DNA of 39,213 bases from the NCBI GenBank assembly GCA_945921235.1, contig CAMEKH010000005.1, forward strand, positions 1-39,213, written 5' to 3'. A model generated the notes under the pieces. It did not search any database and was not told where the DNA came from. It saw nothing but the letters and a program-made list of their open reading frames with translations. Position 1 is the stretch's first letter. Each line of letters starts with the position of its first letter. Origin of the DNA: an uncultured Prevotellaceae bacterium. Lineage in GTDB: Bacteria; Bacteroidota; Bacteroidia; Bacteroidales; Muribaculaceae. Position numbers and translations under genes: made by a program. Of the stretch, positions 7,149 to 15,896 are shown one piece after another.

Positions 7149-9872
7149 ATGAATATAAAAAATACATATTACATATCAGCTTTATTAACCATATTGCTTG
7201 CTCTATCTGCATGCACCGAGAAAAGGATATATAAAATAGGAGTGTCGCAATGCAGCGATGATGACTGGCGCCTTAAGATGAATGAGGAAATTAATAGAGA
7301 GGTGGTTTCGCATGATGATGTGATAGTGGAAATTCGTTCAGCCGATGATAGTAATGCGAAGCAGATAGCCGATATTGACTATTTTGTAAAAAATAAATTC
7401 GATATTCTTATTGTAGCACCCAACGAGGCGGCAGCGTTGACTCCGGCAATAAAAAAAGTGTATGATAGCGGAATGCCTGTTATAATTTTCGACCGCAACA
7501 TAATAGGAGATTCCTACACTGCCCGAATCGGTGTGGACAATGTGGGACTTGGCAGGCTGGCGGCACACTATGCACTGCATTTGCGCCGGACGGGAGCAAA
7601 AGCTATAGAAATCTATGGCTTGCGAGGTTCAACACCCGCTGAGGACCGCCACATAGGATTCGTTGATGAATTTGAGCGAAAAGGCGGTGATGTGGTGGCA
7701 GGAGCGGCAGGCAATTGGAATAAGGAAGGTGCCATAATCGTAGCCGATTCATTGCTACGCGCCCATCCCGAAGTAAACCTCATTTATGCCCATAATGACC
7801 GTATGGCAATCGGTGCAAGTGAAGTAGCGAGTCGTATGGGCAAGCGTGGCGATATAAAGATTATAGGAATCGATGCTGCCCCCGCTATAGGCTTACAAGC
7901 CGTAGCCGATGGTGTGATTGATGCAACTTTCGTCTATCCTACAGAAGGATATAAGCTCATTCAGCTGGCTCTTGATATCCTCAAAGGGAATCCTTATGAG
8001 CGTGAGGAGATGCTTCCCATATCATCGGCAGTCGACAAGTCGAATGCCGACATTCTTTTGCTACAGAATGAAACTCTAAAGGCGGAAACGAGGAAAATAA
8101 GATTACTGAAAAATGAAATTGACCGATTTGTCGAGCGGCACGACTCGCAAACGTCGCTGTTCTATGCAAGTATAGTAATAATAGTTCTACTTGTGGGTGT
8201 GGGATTTCTTATGCTACGAGCTTTCTGGCAGCACAGGAAGCATCAGGCTGTGCTGCTTGAGCAGAACAAACTGCTTGAGGAGCAGCGTGACCGGCAGAAG
8301 GAGCTTAACGAGAAATTAGAGCAAGCCACGCAGTCGAAATTAGTGTTTTTCACTAATGTCTCGCATGATTTGCGTACGCCGCTTACTCTGATAGCCGAGC
8401 CGGTGTCGCAACTTGCCTCGGCGGCAAATCTCACGCCACAGCAACAAGTGCTGATGAAAATTGCCGACAAAAATGTGCATATACTGCGGCGTCTAATCAA
8501 CCAGATTCTCGATTTCAGGAAGTATGAGAATGGGAAATTATCTCTTAATTTAGCGGAAATAGATTTTGTGCAGGCAGTAAGAAACTGGATGGAATCGTTC
8601 AACACCATTGCTCGCAAGCGCGACATAAGGCTTACGCTGCAAGAGCCTTCAGATGGTGAGAGTGTGACAATAGCTGTCGATGCTGAGAAAATGGAGCGAG
8701 TGTTGTTTAATCTTCTTTCAAATGCATTTAAATTTACGCCCGATAATGGTGCAATAACAGTGAGCATTGAGTCGCGCAATGATATACTCACGTTAAGTGT
8801 TGCAGATACGGGTGCGGGCATCAGCGAGAACGATATCGACAAAATATTCGACCGCTTCTATCAATCCGAACGTATTCACCATAGCGGGTCGGGAATAGGA
8901 TTAGCGTTGGTGCGAGCCTTTGTGGAACTTCATGGTGGAAAGATTTCAGTGGAAAGTGCGCAAGGAAAAGGCTCGAAATTTATTGTGGAAGTGCCTATAA
9001 AGAGAATTGAAATAGCACCGGTTGAGATAGAGACACACATTGATGATGCTACAGTGAGCGCAGAACTTGGCATAATAGACAGTGAAGTGGAATTTGAGTC
9101 GGAAAAGCCGGTACTACTCATAATCGACGACAATAAAGATATGCAGAAGCTCATATCGGCATTGCTTGGAGCCGACTATAATGTGATATCGGCATCGAAT
9201 GGAAGCGAAGGCTTGCGTCTTGCGTCGAAATATGTGCCCGATATAATAATATGCGATGTTATGATGCCGGTAATGGACGGGCTTGAGTGTTGCCGGCGCA
9301 TCAAGGCAGAGGTTATTACATCGCATATACCTGTGCTTATGCTCACGGCATGTTCGCTCGATGAGCAACGCGTGCAATGCTACGAATGTGGCTCCGATGG
9401 CTATATTGCCAAGCCATTCAATAGCGAAGTTCTCAAGTCGCGCTGTGCAAGCCTTATAACCAATCGCAAGCGCATCAAGGAGTTGTGGCAAGGTCCTGCA
9501 TCTGCACCGGCTTCACCTAAGCTACGACAACAGGTAACCGACATTGACAATGATTTCTACAATCGTTTCATAGAGATTTTCACTGCTGAAATGGGAAATC
9601 CCGAAATCAACGTCGATGCTATAGCGCAAAAAATGGGGCTTGAACGTTCGCAGTTCTATCGCAAAATCAAAGCTCTTACTAATTATTCGCCTGTGGAGCT
9701 TATCAGGAATCTCCGCTTGAAGCAGGGAAGGCGTCTGCTTACATCTACAGAAAAAACGGTGAGTGAAATAGCCTATGAAATAGGATTCTCCACTCCGGCT
9801 TATTTCACCAAGTGCTATCGTGATGCATACGGCGAAACACCATCGGAAACGCGTCAGACAATATCGGGCTGA
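7149..9872 (+). CDS. Hybrid two-component system sensor/regulator with periplasmic sugar-binding domain
   Basis: A 907-residue one-protein two-component system. In order: a lipoprotein-like N-terminus (LLALSAC, Cys21 region); a type I periplasmic-binding-protein sensor domain (~29-300, IGVSQCSDDDWR, VIIFDRN, IYAHNDRMAIGASEV); one membrane helix (~335-360); a coiled coil; a histidine kinase dimerisation domain with His406 in SHDLRTPL; an ATPase domain (LLSNAFKFTPD, DTGAGI, GSGIGLALV); a receiver domain with Asp703 in ICDVMMPVMDG and Lys in IAKPF; and a C-terminal AraC-type DNA-binding domain (~815-905). The sensor is the sugar-binding-protein type, not the beta-propeller type common in polysaccharide sensors. 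In B. thetaiotaomicron, BT1754 of this type binds fructose, so fructose is the likely signal here. It lies between the GH32 operon and susCD and probably activates both. Confidence 0.93.
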   Translation: MNIKNTYYISALLTILLALSACTEKRIYKIGVSQCSDDDWRLKMNEEINREVVSHDDVIVEIRSADDSNAKQIADIDYFVKNKFDILIVAPNEAAALTPAIKKVYDSGMPVIIFDRNIIGDSYTARIGVDNVGLGRLAAHYALHLRRTGAKAIEIYGLRGSTPAEDRHIGFVDEFERKGGDVVAGAAGNWNKEGAIIVADSLLRAHPEVNLIYAHNDRMAIGASEVASRMGKRGDIKIIGIDAAPAIGLQAVADGVIDATFVYPTEGYKLIQLALDILKGNPYEREEMLPISSAVDKSNADILLLQNETLKAETRKIRLLKNEIDRFVERHDSQTSLFYASIVIIVLLVGVGFLMLRAFWQHRKHQAVLLEQNKLLEEQRDRQKELNEKLEQATQSKLVFFTNVSHDLRTPLTLIAEPVSQLASAANLTPQQQVLMKIADKNVHILRRLINQILDFRKYENGKLSLNLAEIDFVQAVRNWMESFNTIARKRDIRLTLQEPSDGESVTIAVDAEKMERVLFNLLSNAFKFTPDNGAITVSIESRNDILTLSVADTGAGISENDIDKIFDRFYQSERIHHSGSGIGLALVRAFVELHGGKISVESAQGKGSKFIVEVPIKRIEIAPVEIETHIDDATVSAELGIIDSEVEFESEKPVLLIIDDNKDMQKLISALLGADYNVISASNGSEGLRLASKYVPDIIICDVMMPVMDGLECCRRIKAEVITSHIPVLMLTACSLDEQRVQCYECGSDGYIAKPFNSEVLKSRCASLITNRKRIKELWQGPASAPASPKLRQQVTDIDNDFYNRFIEIFTAEMGNPEINVDAIAQKMGLERSQFYRKIKALTNYSPVELIRNLRLKQGRRLLTSTEKTVSEIAYEIGFSTPAYFTKCYRDAYGETPSETRQTISG

Positions 9873-9926
9873 CGATTTGATGTAGATAGAATGCTCTTTG
9901 AGTGCTATAATAAATTAATGCAATTC

Positions 9927-9979
9927 TTGCAAAAATGTTGCAAAAACGATGAAAAATCGTGCACTACAAAAATTTTGAT
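9927..9979. promoter_or_regulatory. Candidate operator upstream of susC
   Basis: Within the 208-base gap before susC there is a direct repeat TTGCAAAAA at 9927-9935 and 9938-9946, one helical turn (11 bases) apart, then ACGAT/ATCGT (9946-9960) forming a short dyad, then CGTGCA (9958-9963) and TTTGAT (9974-9979). The last two elements recur in the GH32 promoter region. The cluster ends 44 bases before the susC -7 box, a reasonable place for an AraC-type activator site. Confidence 0.4.
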
Positions 9980-10023
9980 AGCTGTCACAACATAAGTTAT
10001 ATGTATATTAATAATGATGAACT

Positions 10024-10031
10024 TAAATTTG
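10024..10031 (+). promoter_or_regulatory. -7 box of the susCD operon
   Basis: TAAATTTG fits TAnnTTTG, 49 bases before the susC ATG. No -33 TTTG is seen at 19-21 bases, which fits activator dependence. Confidence 0.5.
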
Positions 10032-10080
10032 CGGCAGAATTCATTATTTAACTTAAACCAATAAACTAAAAAGTGACAGC

Positions 10081-13000
10081 ATGAAAAGATTCAATCTTAG
10101 TGCCATTATCTTCTTTGTAATGGCAATTGCAACACAAGCGCAAAATATCACAGTGCAAGGAGTTGTGGTTTCAGCTACAGATTCCGAGCCGCTGATAGGA
10201 GCAAGTGTGGTCTCAAGTTCAAAAGGTACAATGGGAGTTGCGACCGATTTCGATGGCAAATTCACAATTACAGTGCCTGATGGCTCAAGCCTCACAGTGA
10301 CTTATGTAGGCTATAAGCCTATTACTATGAAAGCGACCCCCGAAATGACTATCAAGCTTGCCGAGGATACGGAGATGCTTGATGAGGTGGTTGTGGTGGG
10401 TTACTCTACTGAAAAGAAGTCGGACCTTACCGGTTCTGTTTCGGTGGTAAAAATGAAAGACGTCGCCGATACGCCCACAGGCAACGTAATTCAATCGTTG
10501 CAAGGACGTGTGGCAGGTATGACAATCACTACCGATGGTACTCCCGGCGGACTTAGCACCGGTACTTCTATACGAGGAGCATCGTCGTTTCGTAGCGAAG
10601 CCAATGGTCCACTCTATGTAATCGATGGTGTGATGACGCGTGAGAATCCCGGAACAATACTCAATAGCAACGATGTGGAGTCTATTCAGGTGCTAAAAGA
10701 TGCCGCTTCTGCTTCAATATATGGAGCACAAGCAGCCAATGGCGTTATTATCATCACCACAAAGCGAGCAAAGAAGGGTGAAGCAAAGGTTACTTTCGAT
10801 GCTACACTGACGGCTCAGACTTATAATAGCGGACTCGATTTGCTCGATGCTTACCAGTGGGGCGATGTTTACTGGGCTGCATATAAGTATTCGCACAACG
10901 GTGCTACTCCATCGTCGTCGGTCTATGGAAATGGTCCACGCGCTCAATTACAGACATATAAGAACCTTAATGGCATTGACGTGGCTCCGCAAACGACCGA
11001 TTGGGAGGACGAAATTCACCGCACTGCGCTTATGCAGACTTATAGCATAGGACTCTCGAAGGGTGCTGAAAATGGTTCATCATCGCTGTCGCTTAGCTGG
11101 CTCGACCACGATGGTATAGTAAAGGGTTCGGATTTTAAGCGCTTGAACACTCGCTTCAGCAGCGATTACGGCTTCCTTAACAATCGCCTGCGTGCAGGAG
11201 GTAATGTGGCAGTCAACTGGTGGACTGCACACTATATGCCCGATGGAGCTGAGGAAAATGCAGTGAAACAGCATCCGGCAAAAGCCGCCTACGATGTTAG
11301 CGGTGTGTATGTTGACCAAATTAATGACGTGCTTGGAGATGCTCCAAATATGCTTCGCTTAATCGAGAATAATAAAGGAAACAAACATGAATATTGGAGA
11401 ATATTCGGAAATGCATATCTACAGATAGAACCGATTAAGAGCCTAATTGTAAAGACAAATTTCGGAGTAAATTATTACAATGAAAATAACAAGACGTTTG
11501 AACCGATGTGGCTACGCGATGCGGTGAACAAATTGACACAATCTACAGGTAAAAATGTGGATTGGGTGTGGACCAACACTGCACAATATGACCGTAGCTT
11601 CGGCAAAAGCTCTGTAATGGCAATTGTGGGTGTTGAGGCAAAGAAGTACCACAATGAGAGCTTCTTAGGCTATGGTACAGGACTTTCTATCGAAGACCCC
11701 AACTATCTCTACCTTAGCGGAGTCACCTCAGGCAAGAAAGTAGATGCCGGAGCGTCAAATTACTCTATGTTCTCGGGCTTCGGGAAAATCAACTATACAT
11801 GGGACGAGAAGTATCTTGCATCATTCACGCTGCGTAGAGATGCATCGTCGCGCCTTTCGAAAGCGCACAATTACGATTGGTTCCCATCGTTCTCAATGGG
11901 CTGGCGCATTTCCAATGAGAAATTTATGGCAAATACTCGCTCATGGCTGTCGGAGTTGAAGATACGCGGCTCTTGGGGTATAAATGGTAATGACCTTATC
12001 GACAACGAGGCATTCTACTCAAAGTATATTATGAGCCTTAATCGCGGTTCATATAATATAAGTGGAGATGGAACAACATTAGCACCCGGAGCTTATCGAA
12101 CCCGTGCTACCAACCCCGACTTGAAGTGGGAAAAGACATATCAGACCAATGTGGGAGTTGATGCATCATTCCTCAACAATCGCCTCACGGTATCTCTCGA
12201 TTACTTCTTCAAGGAGACGAAGGATATGCTTGTGGAGAAAGACTATATAGCAACAATAGGCGAGGGCGGTAAATGCTGGTACAATGGTGGTGAAATGACT
12301 AATAAGGGATTTGAGGGTCAGATTAACTGGCGTAGCAAAATAGGAAAGGACTTCAGTTATGAGGCAGGATTGAATTTCACAATCCAGAAGAATAAAGTTA
12401 CCGACCTTCTTGAAGACATTTACTACAATTATGGAGGTGGCTACGATGGTCATTCACTCGTGGGACAGCCGCTTGGCTCGTGGATGGGATTCAAGACCGA
12501 TGGAGTGTTCCACACACAAGCCGAAGTTGATGAGTATTGCTCGAAATATGCGGTAGAATTCGGAAAACCCGAAGTGGGACGTATAAAATATGTTGATGAG
12601 AATGGAGATGGAAGAATTAACTATAACGACCGCACATGGCTCGGTTGCGACCTTCCGAAAGTTCAGTTAGGATTGAATCTTGGAGCAAGTTGGCGCGGCT
12701 TCGACTTAAATATGTTCTTCAGCGCTATATTCCGCGACGCATTTAATAATTCAAAGTATTACACCGATTTGTTCCAATGCTGGAATGGCAACCATGGAGT
12801 GCGCTTGCTTGAGGCGGCAAATGCCTATGAGGAATTTTTGACAACCGGTTACTATAATTGTGAAACACCGGCTCCTACCACCGATAATTCCAATAATGAG
12901 CACGAAGTGTCGGAATTCCACATTGAGAATGGTTCGTTCTTACGCTTGAAAACGCTTACGCTTGGCTATTCGTTGCCTACGGGATTGCTCTCGAAGCTGC

Positions 13001-13140
13001 GTATGACTAATGCTCGTGTATATTTCCAAGCACAAAACGTGTTTACAATCACCTCTTATAAGGGAGCTGACCCCGAAGGCCTTGGCTATCCTTATGCAAT
13101 GCCTCGTCAGTATACATTCGGCATACAATTCGGGTTCTAA
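10081..13140 (+). CDS. SusC-family TonB-dependent outer-membrane transporter
   Basis: A 1019-residue outer-membrane transporter. A signal peptide (to about residue 20, ATQAQ) is followed by a carboxypeptidase-regulatory-like domain (~24-100, GVVVSATDSEPLIGASVV), a TonB box region (EMLDEVVVVGYSTEKKSDLTG), the plug (~115-225, SLQGRVAGM, PLYVIDGV, IQVLKDAASASIYGAQAANG) and a 22-strand barrel ending in an aromatic residue (FGIQFGF). Length is typical for SusC. It forms the import complex with the SusD homologue 35 bases downstream. Substrate is inferred to be oligofructan from the adjacent GH32, fructokinase and sensor genes. Confidence 0.95.
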   Translation: MKRFNLSAIIFFVMAIATQAQNITVQGVVVSATDSEPLIGASVVSSSKGTMGVATDFDGKFTITVPDGSSLTVTYVGYKPITMKATPEMTIKLAEDTEMLDEVVVVGYSTEKKSDLTGSVSVVKMKDVADTPTGNVIQSLQGRVAGMTITTDGTPGGLSTGTSIRGASSFRSEANGPLYVIDGVMTRENPGTILNSNDVESIQVLKDAASASIYGAQAANGVIIITTKRAKKGEAKVTFDATLTAQTYNSGLDLLDAYQWGDVYWAAYKYSHNGATPSSSVYGNGPRAQLQTYKNLNGIDVAPQTTDWEDEIHRTALMQTYSIGLSKGAENGSSSLSLSWLDHDGIVKGSDFKRLNTRFSSDYGFLNNRLRAGGNVAVNWWTAHYMPDGAEENAVKQHPAKAAYDVSGVYVDQINDVLGDAPNMLRLIENNKGNKHEYWRIFGNAYLQIEPIKSLIVKTNFGVNYYNENNKTFEPMWLRDAVNKLTQSTGKNVDWVWTNTAQYDRSFGKSSVMAIVGVEAKKYHNESFLGYGTGLSIEDPNYLYLSGVTSGKKVDAGASNYSMFSGFGKINYTWDEKYLASFTLRRDASSRLSKAHNYDWFPSFSMGWRISNEKFMANTRSWLSELKIRGSWGINGNDLIDNEAFYSKYIMSLNRGSYNISGDGTTLAPGAYRTRATNPDLKWEKTYQTNVGVDASFLNNRLTVSLDYFFKETKDMLVEKDYIATIGEGGKCWYNGGEMTNKGFEGQINWRSKIGKDFSYEAGLNFTIQKNKVTDLLEDIYYNYGGGYDGHSLVGQPLGSWMGFKTDGVFHTQAEVDEYCSKYAVEFGKPEVGRIKYVDENGDGRINYNDRTWLGCDLPKVQLGLNLGASWRGFDLNMFFSAIFRDAFNNSKYYTDLFQCWNGNHGVRLLEAANAYEEFLTTGYYNCETPAPTTDNSNNEHEVSEFHIENGSFLRLKTLTLGYSLPTGLLSKLRMTNARVYFQAQNVFTITSYKGADPEGLGYPYAMPRQYTFGIQFGF

Positions 13141-13175
13141 ACACAAATGTAAAATTTATTAATAATCAGAATACA

Positions 13176-14948
13176 ATGAAACTACATAATATATTTTTAG
13201 CAATCGGCTGTGCAGCAATTCTCACTGCTTGTAGCGATGATTTTTTGGAAAATAAGCCTCAGGGCAGCCTATCAGATGCTGTGATGACTCCCGATTCGGA
13301 AGTTGCTATTGAGCTACTTGTAAATTCGGCTTATGCCGGACTTTCGGGATTTACTAACGAGCAGGGTGACCCGTGGGTGCGTCCTACTTCCAACTGGAGC
13401 TTTGGAGAAGTGCGTGCCGACAATGCCTATAAAGGTGGTGGCGGAGAAGGTGATATTTGGGATGTTCATGCGATGGAAACATTCCAGGTTCAGGCTAATA
13501 ATGGTAATATTGACGGGAAATGGTTTAATCTCTATAGCCAAATATCGCGATGCAATAATGCTTTGCGTGTGTTGAATGCCGCCGATGAGAATGTAATCAA
13601 AAACAAGCAAATGCGTATTGCCGAGATGAAGGTGCTCCGCTCACATTTCTATTTTGAATTGGTGCGCATGTTCAATAAGATTCCATATATCGATGAGAAT
13701 CTTGCAACAAATGATTACGTCAAAGTTAGTAATGATGTATATACCCGTGATCAGCATCTCGACCGCATAGCAAATGAGCTGATACAAGCTGCCGAGAATC
13801 TGCCGGAAAGACAAGCTGAGGTGGGACGCATAAATAAGAATATCGCTCTTGCTTACGCTGCTAAGGTGCGCTTGTATCAAGCCTATGAGCAGGACCCTAA
13901 CACACATGCCGTGGTAAATATCAATAAGGACCGGCTTCGCGAGGTTGTAAAACTTATTGACAAAGTGCAGGGTTATGACCTTCTCAGTGATTTCCAGCAG
14001 CTCGACCTTATTGCTTACGAGAATGGCGTGGAATCAGTGTGGGCAATACAATACTCTATGAACGATGGCTCAGATGATTCCGGACGTGTGAACTGGAGTA
14101 ATCTGCTTAACTCGCCGGGTGGTAACAGTCCATATCATGGCGATGGATTCTTCTTGCCTTCGCAAGATTTGATAAATGCATATCAGACAGACGAGAATGG
14201 CTTGCCGGTATTTGATTACCAGTCGCGCCCTGATTATGCAGTAGTTACTTTTACGAACGACGAAATCCAGACACTGAGCAATACAGAGCCTACTGTCGAC
14301 CCACGACTCGACTTTGTGACGGGACGCCCTACAATCACTTACAAGACTTATAGGAAAACTCCTTGCCAATCGTGGGTGCGCGAACGTGGAGTGTACGGAC
14401 ATAACTGTGCAAAGCGTTTCTGGCTGTCGCCTGAATCGAGTGAAATGTTGCAGGGGTGGCCGTGGGGTGCATCGCAACTTAACTGGCAGATTATCCGATA
14501 TGCCGACTTGCTGCTTTACAAGGCTGAGGCTCTCATAGAGCTTGGAGAAGAACTTGACACTGCTCGCGACCTTATCAATCGTGTTCGCGCTCGTGCTATG
14601 AACAGTGAATATGTGAAAGATTTCAACGACCCATCGAAGAATGCTGCCAACTACAAGATTGGGCTTTATCCTGCCGAGGGCTGGACTCAAGATTATGCTC
14701 GCAAGGCTCTTCGCACTGAGATGCGCCTTGAGAAGGCTCTTGAGGGTGAGCGTTACTTCGACCTTGTTCGCTGGGGAGTGGCAAAAGAGGTGATGACGGC
14801 ATATTTCAATGCCGAGAAGGACACTCGCATTTATTACAAAGATGCTACATTCGAGACAGGTGAAGAATATTATCCTATCCCTGTACAACAATATAATTTC
14901 TCAAAGGGATTGTACACACAAAATCCCGGCTATCCGGCATTTAAATGA
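13176..14948 (+). CDS. SusD-family glycan-binding surface lipoprotein
   Basis: A 590-residue lipoprotein, the lid of the SusCD importer. The lipobox LTAC is followed by SDDFLENKPQGSLSD, a typical SusD start. TPR-type helices (KVLRSHFYFELVRMFNKIPY) and the C-terminal RagB/SusD region (ADLLLYKAEALIELGE, EGERYFDLVRWG, YYPIPVQQ, NPGYPAF) are present. It is 35 bases after susC and is the last gene of the pair. No SusE-like or other surface glycan-binding gene follows; a terminator lies at 15039-15070. Confidence 0.95.
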   Translation: MKLHNIFLAIGCAAILTACSDDFLENKPQGSLSDAVMTPDSEVAIELLVNSAYAGLSGFTNEQGDPWVRPTSNWSFGEVRADNAYKGGGGEGDIWDVHAMETFQVQANNGNIDGKWFNLYSQISRCNNALRVLNAADENVIKNKQMRIAEMKVLRSHFYFELVRMFNKIPYIDENLATNDYVKVSNDVYTRDQHLDRIANELIQAAENLPERQAEVGRINKNIALAYAAKVRLYQAYEQDPNTHAVVNINKDRLREVVKLIDKVQGYDLLSDFQQLDLIAYENGVESVWAIQYSMNDGSDDSGRVNWSNLLNSPGGNSPYHGDGFFLPSQDLINAYQTDENGLPVFDYQSRPDYAVVTFTNDEIQTLSNTEPTVDPRLDFVTGRPTITYKTYRKTPCQSWVRERGVYGHNCAKRFWLSPESSEMLQGWPWGASQLNWQIIRYADLLLYKAEALIELGEELDTARDLINRVRARAMNSEYVKDFNDPSKNAANYKIGLYPAEGWTQDYARKALRTEMRLEKALEGERYFDLVRWGVAKEVMTAYFNAEKDTRIYYKDATFETGEEYYPIPVQQYNFSKGLYTQNPGYPAFK

Positions 14949-15038
14949 TTCGTTCAATAATGCGTTATAGATTTTAACTTAGGACTTTAATAGAGTTTAG
15001 TTAGTAAAAAAGATTGATTGGTTTTTGTTTTAGTTATG

Positions 15039-15070
15039 ATGGCGGTGTACGTGAGTATATCCGCCATTAT
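15039..15070 (+). terminator. Terminator after susD
   Basis: ATGGCGG (15039-15045) pairs with CCGCCAT (15061-15067). The arms can extend inwards with one bulge, and TATTTTG follows. It lies 90 bases after the susD stop. Confidence 0.55.
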
Positions 15071-15115
15071 TTTGATGTAAAGGTTGATAAAATGGTGTAA
15101 TTGCGAGAAAATGGG

Positions 15116-15123
15116 TAACTTTG
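15116..15123 (+). promoter_or_regulatory. -7 box of the dipeptidase gene
   Basis: TAACTTTG fits TAnnTTTG. It ends only 12 bases before the ATG at 15136, so the transcript would have a very short leader, or translation starts at a later ATG (15148, 15154 or 15160). Confidence 0.5.
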
Positions 15124-15135
15124 CGGAGTGAATAA

Positions 15136-15870
15136 ATGGCGAATAATATGTTAATGGGAATGTTGAGGCGAATTATTGCGGTGACGGCGATGTGCGCTTG
15201 TGTGCCTTTTGTGGCTGAGTCGGCAGGAGCTAATGCTACAGTTGGCGATGTGAGAACCTCGGAGAGCGATGCTGTGGAGGCGAAGATGCGTGAATATGGG
15301 CTTGTGGATATTTCGGAGCTTGATGCCACGATTTGTGTGGAATTGAAGTATGCTACTGCCGATAATTTTGTAGGTAAGAACATGTATGGAGGGTTACGCA
15401 AGGCGTTTTTCCGACCTGAGATTGCACGTGCCATTGTGGCTGTGCAGCGTGAGCTGAAGCGGATAGATAGCCGATATTCACTTGTGATATATGATGCAGC
15501 ACGGCCGCAGAGTGCCCAGCGCACTATGTATGATATGGTGAGAGGTACACTGAAGCAACGTTATGTGGCAAAGCCGGCTCGCGGCGGGCATCATAATTTT
15601 GGCATTGCAGTGGATTTGTCGATTTTATATGATGGGAAGCCTGTGGATATGGGCAGTGGATTCGACACGTTTACGGAGGTGTCGCACATCGATAATGAGG
15701 TGTGGCTGTTGCGTAAGGGATTGATAACGCGTGCGGCATACGACAATCGCCGATTGCTGCGAAGGCTGATGCGTGCGCAAGGGTTTACTACCTATAAGCG
15801 CGAGTGGTGGCATTTTCAGAAATATGACATTAATTATGCTCGCCGGCGGTTTAAGTTGCTGTCGTTTTAA
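15136..15870 (+). CDS. VanX/DdpX-family D-Ala-D-Ala dipeptidase (peptidase M15D), exported
   Basis: A protein of up to 244 residues with an N-terminal hydrophobic export signal (RRIIAVTAMCACVPFVAESA). The zinc-site motifs of the M15D family are intact: HNFGIAVD (His153, Asp160) and EWWHF (Glu223, His226), plus the substrate-site run YDAARPQSAQ. The family cleaves D-Ala-D-Ala; an exported copy would act in the periplasm, probably in peptidoglycan peptide recycling. The true start could be 15136, 15148, 15154 or 15160, since the -7 box is very close to the first ATG. It stands alone, convergent with priA. Confidence 0.88.
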   Translation: MANNMLMGMLRRIIAVTAMCACVPFVAESAGANATVGDVRTSESDAVEAKMREYGLVDISELDATICVELKYATADNFVGKNMYGGLRKAFFRPEIARAIVAVQRELKRIDSRYSLVIYDAARPQSAQRTMYDMVRGTLKQRYVAKPARGGHHNFGIAVDLSILYDGKPVDMGSGFDTFTEVSHIDNEVWLLRKGLITRAAYDNRRLLRRLMRAQGFTTYKREWWHFQKYDINYARRRFKLLSF

Positions 15871-15896
15871 GAGAGTAAGTCAGATGGAAGGAGCGA

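Noticed and set aside
14070-14891. A 273-codon minus-strand frame inside susD
   Set aside because: Shadow of a clear SusD gene; no ribosome site, promoter or recognisable motif.
15136-15870. Vancomycin-resistance gene vanX
   Set aside because: No vanH, vanA or vanRS partner is nearby, and the protein carries an export signal, unlike cytoplasmic resistance VanX. A cell-wall recycling role is more likely.
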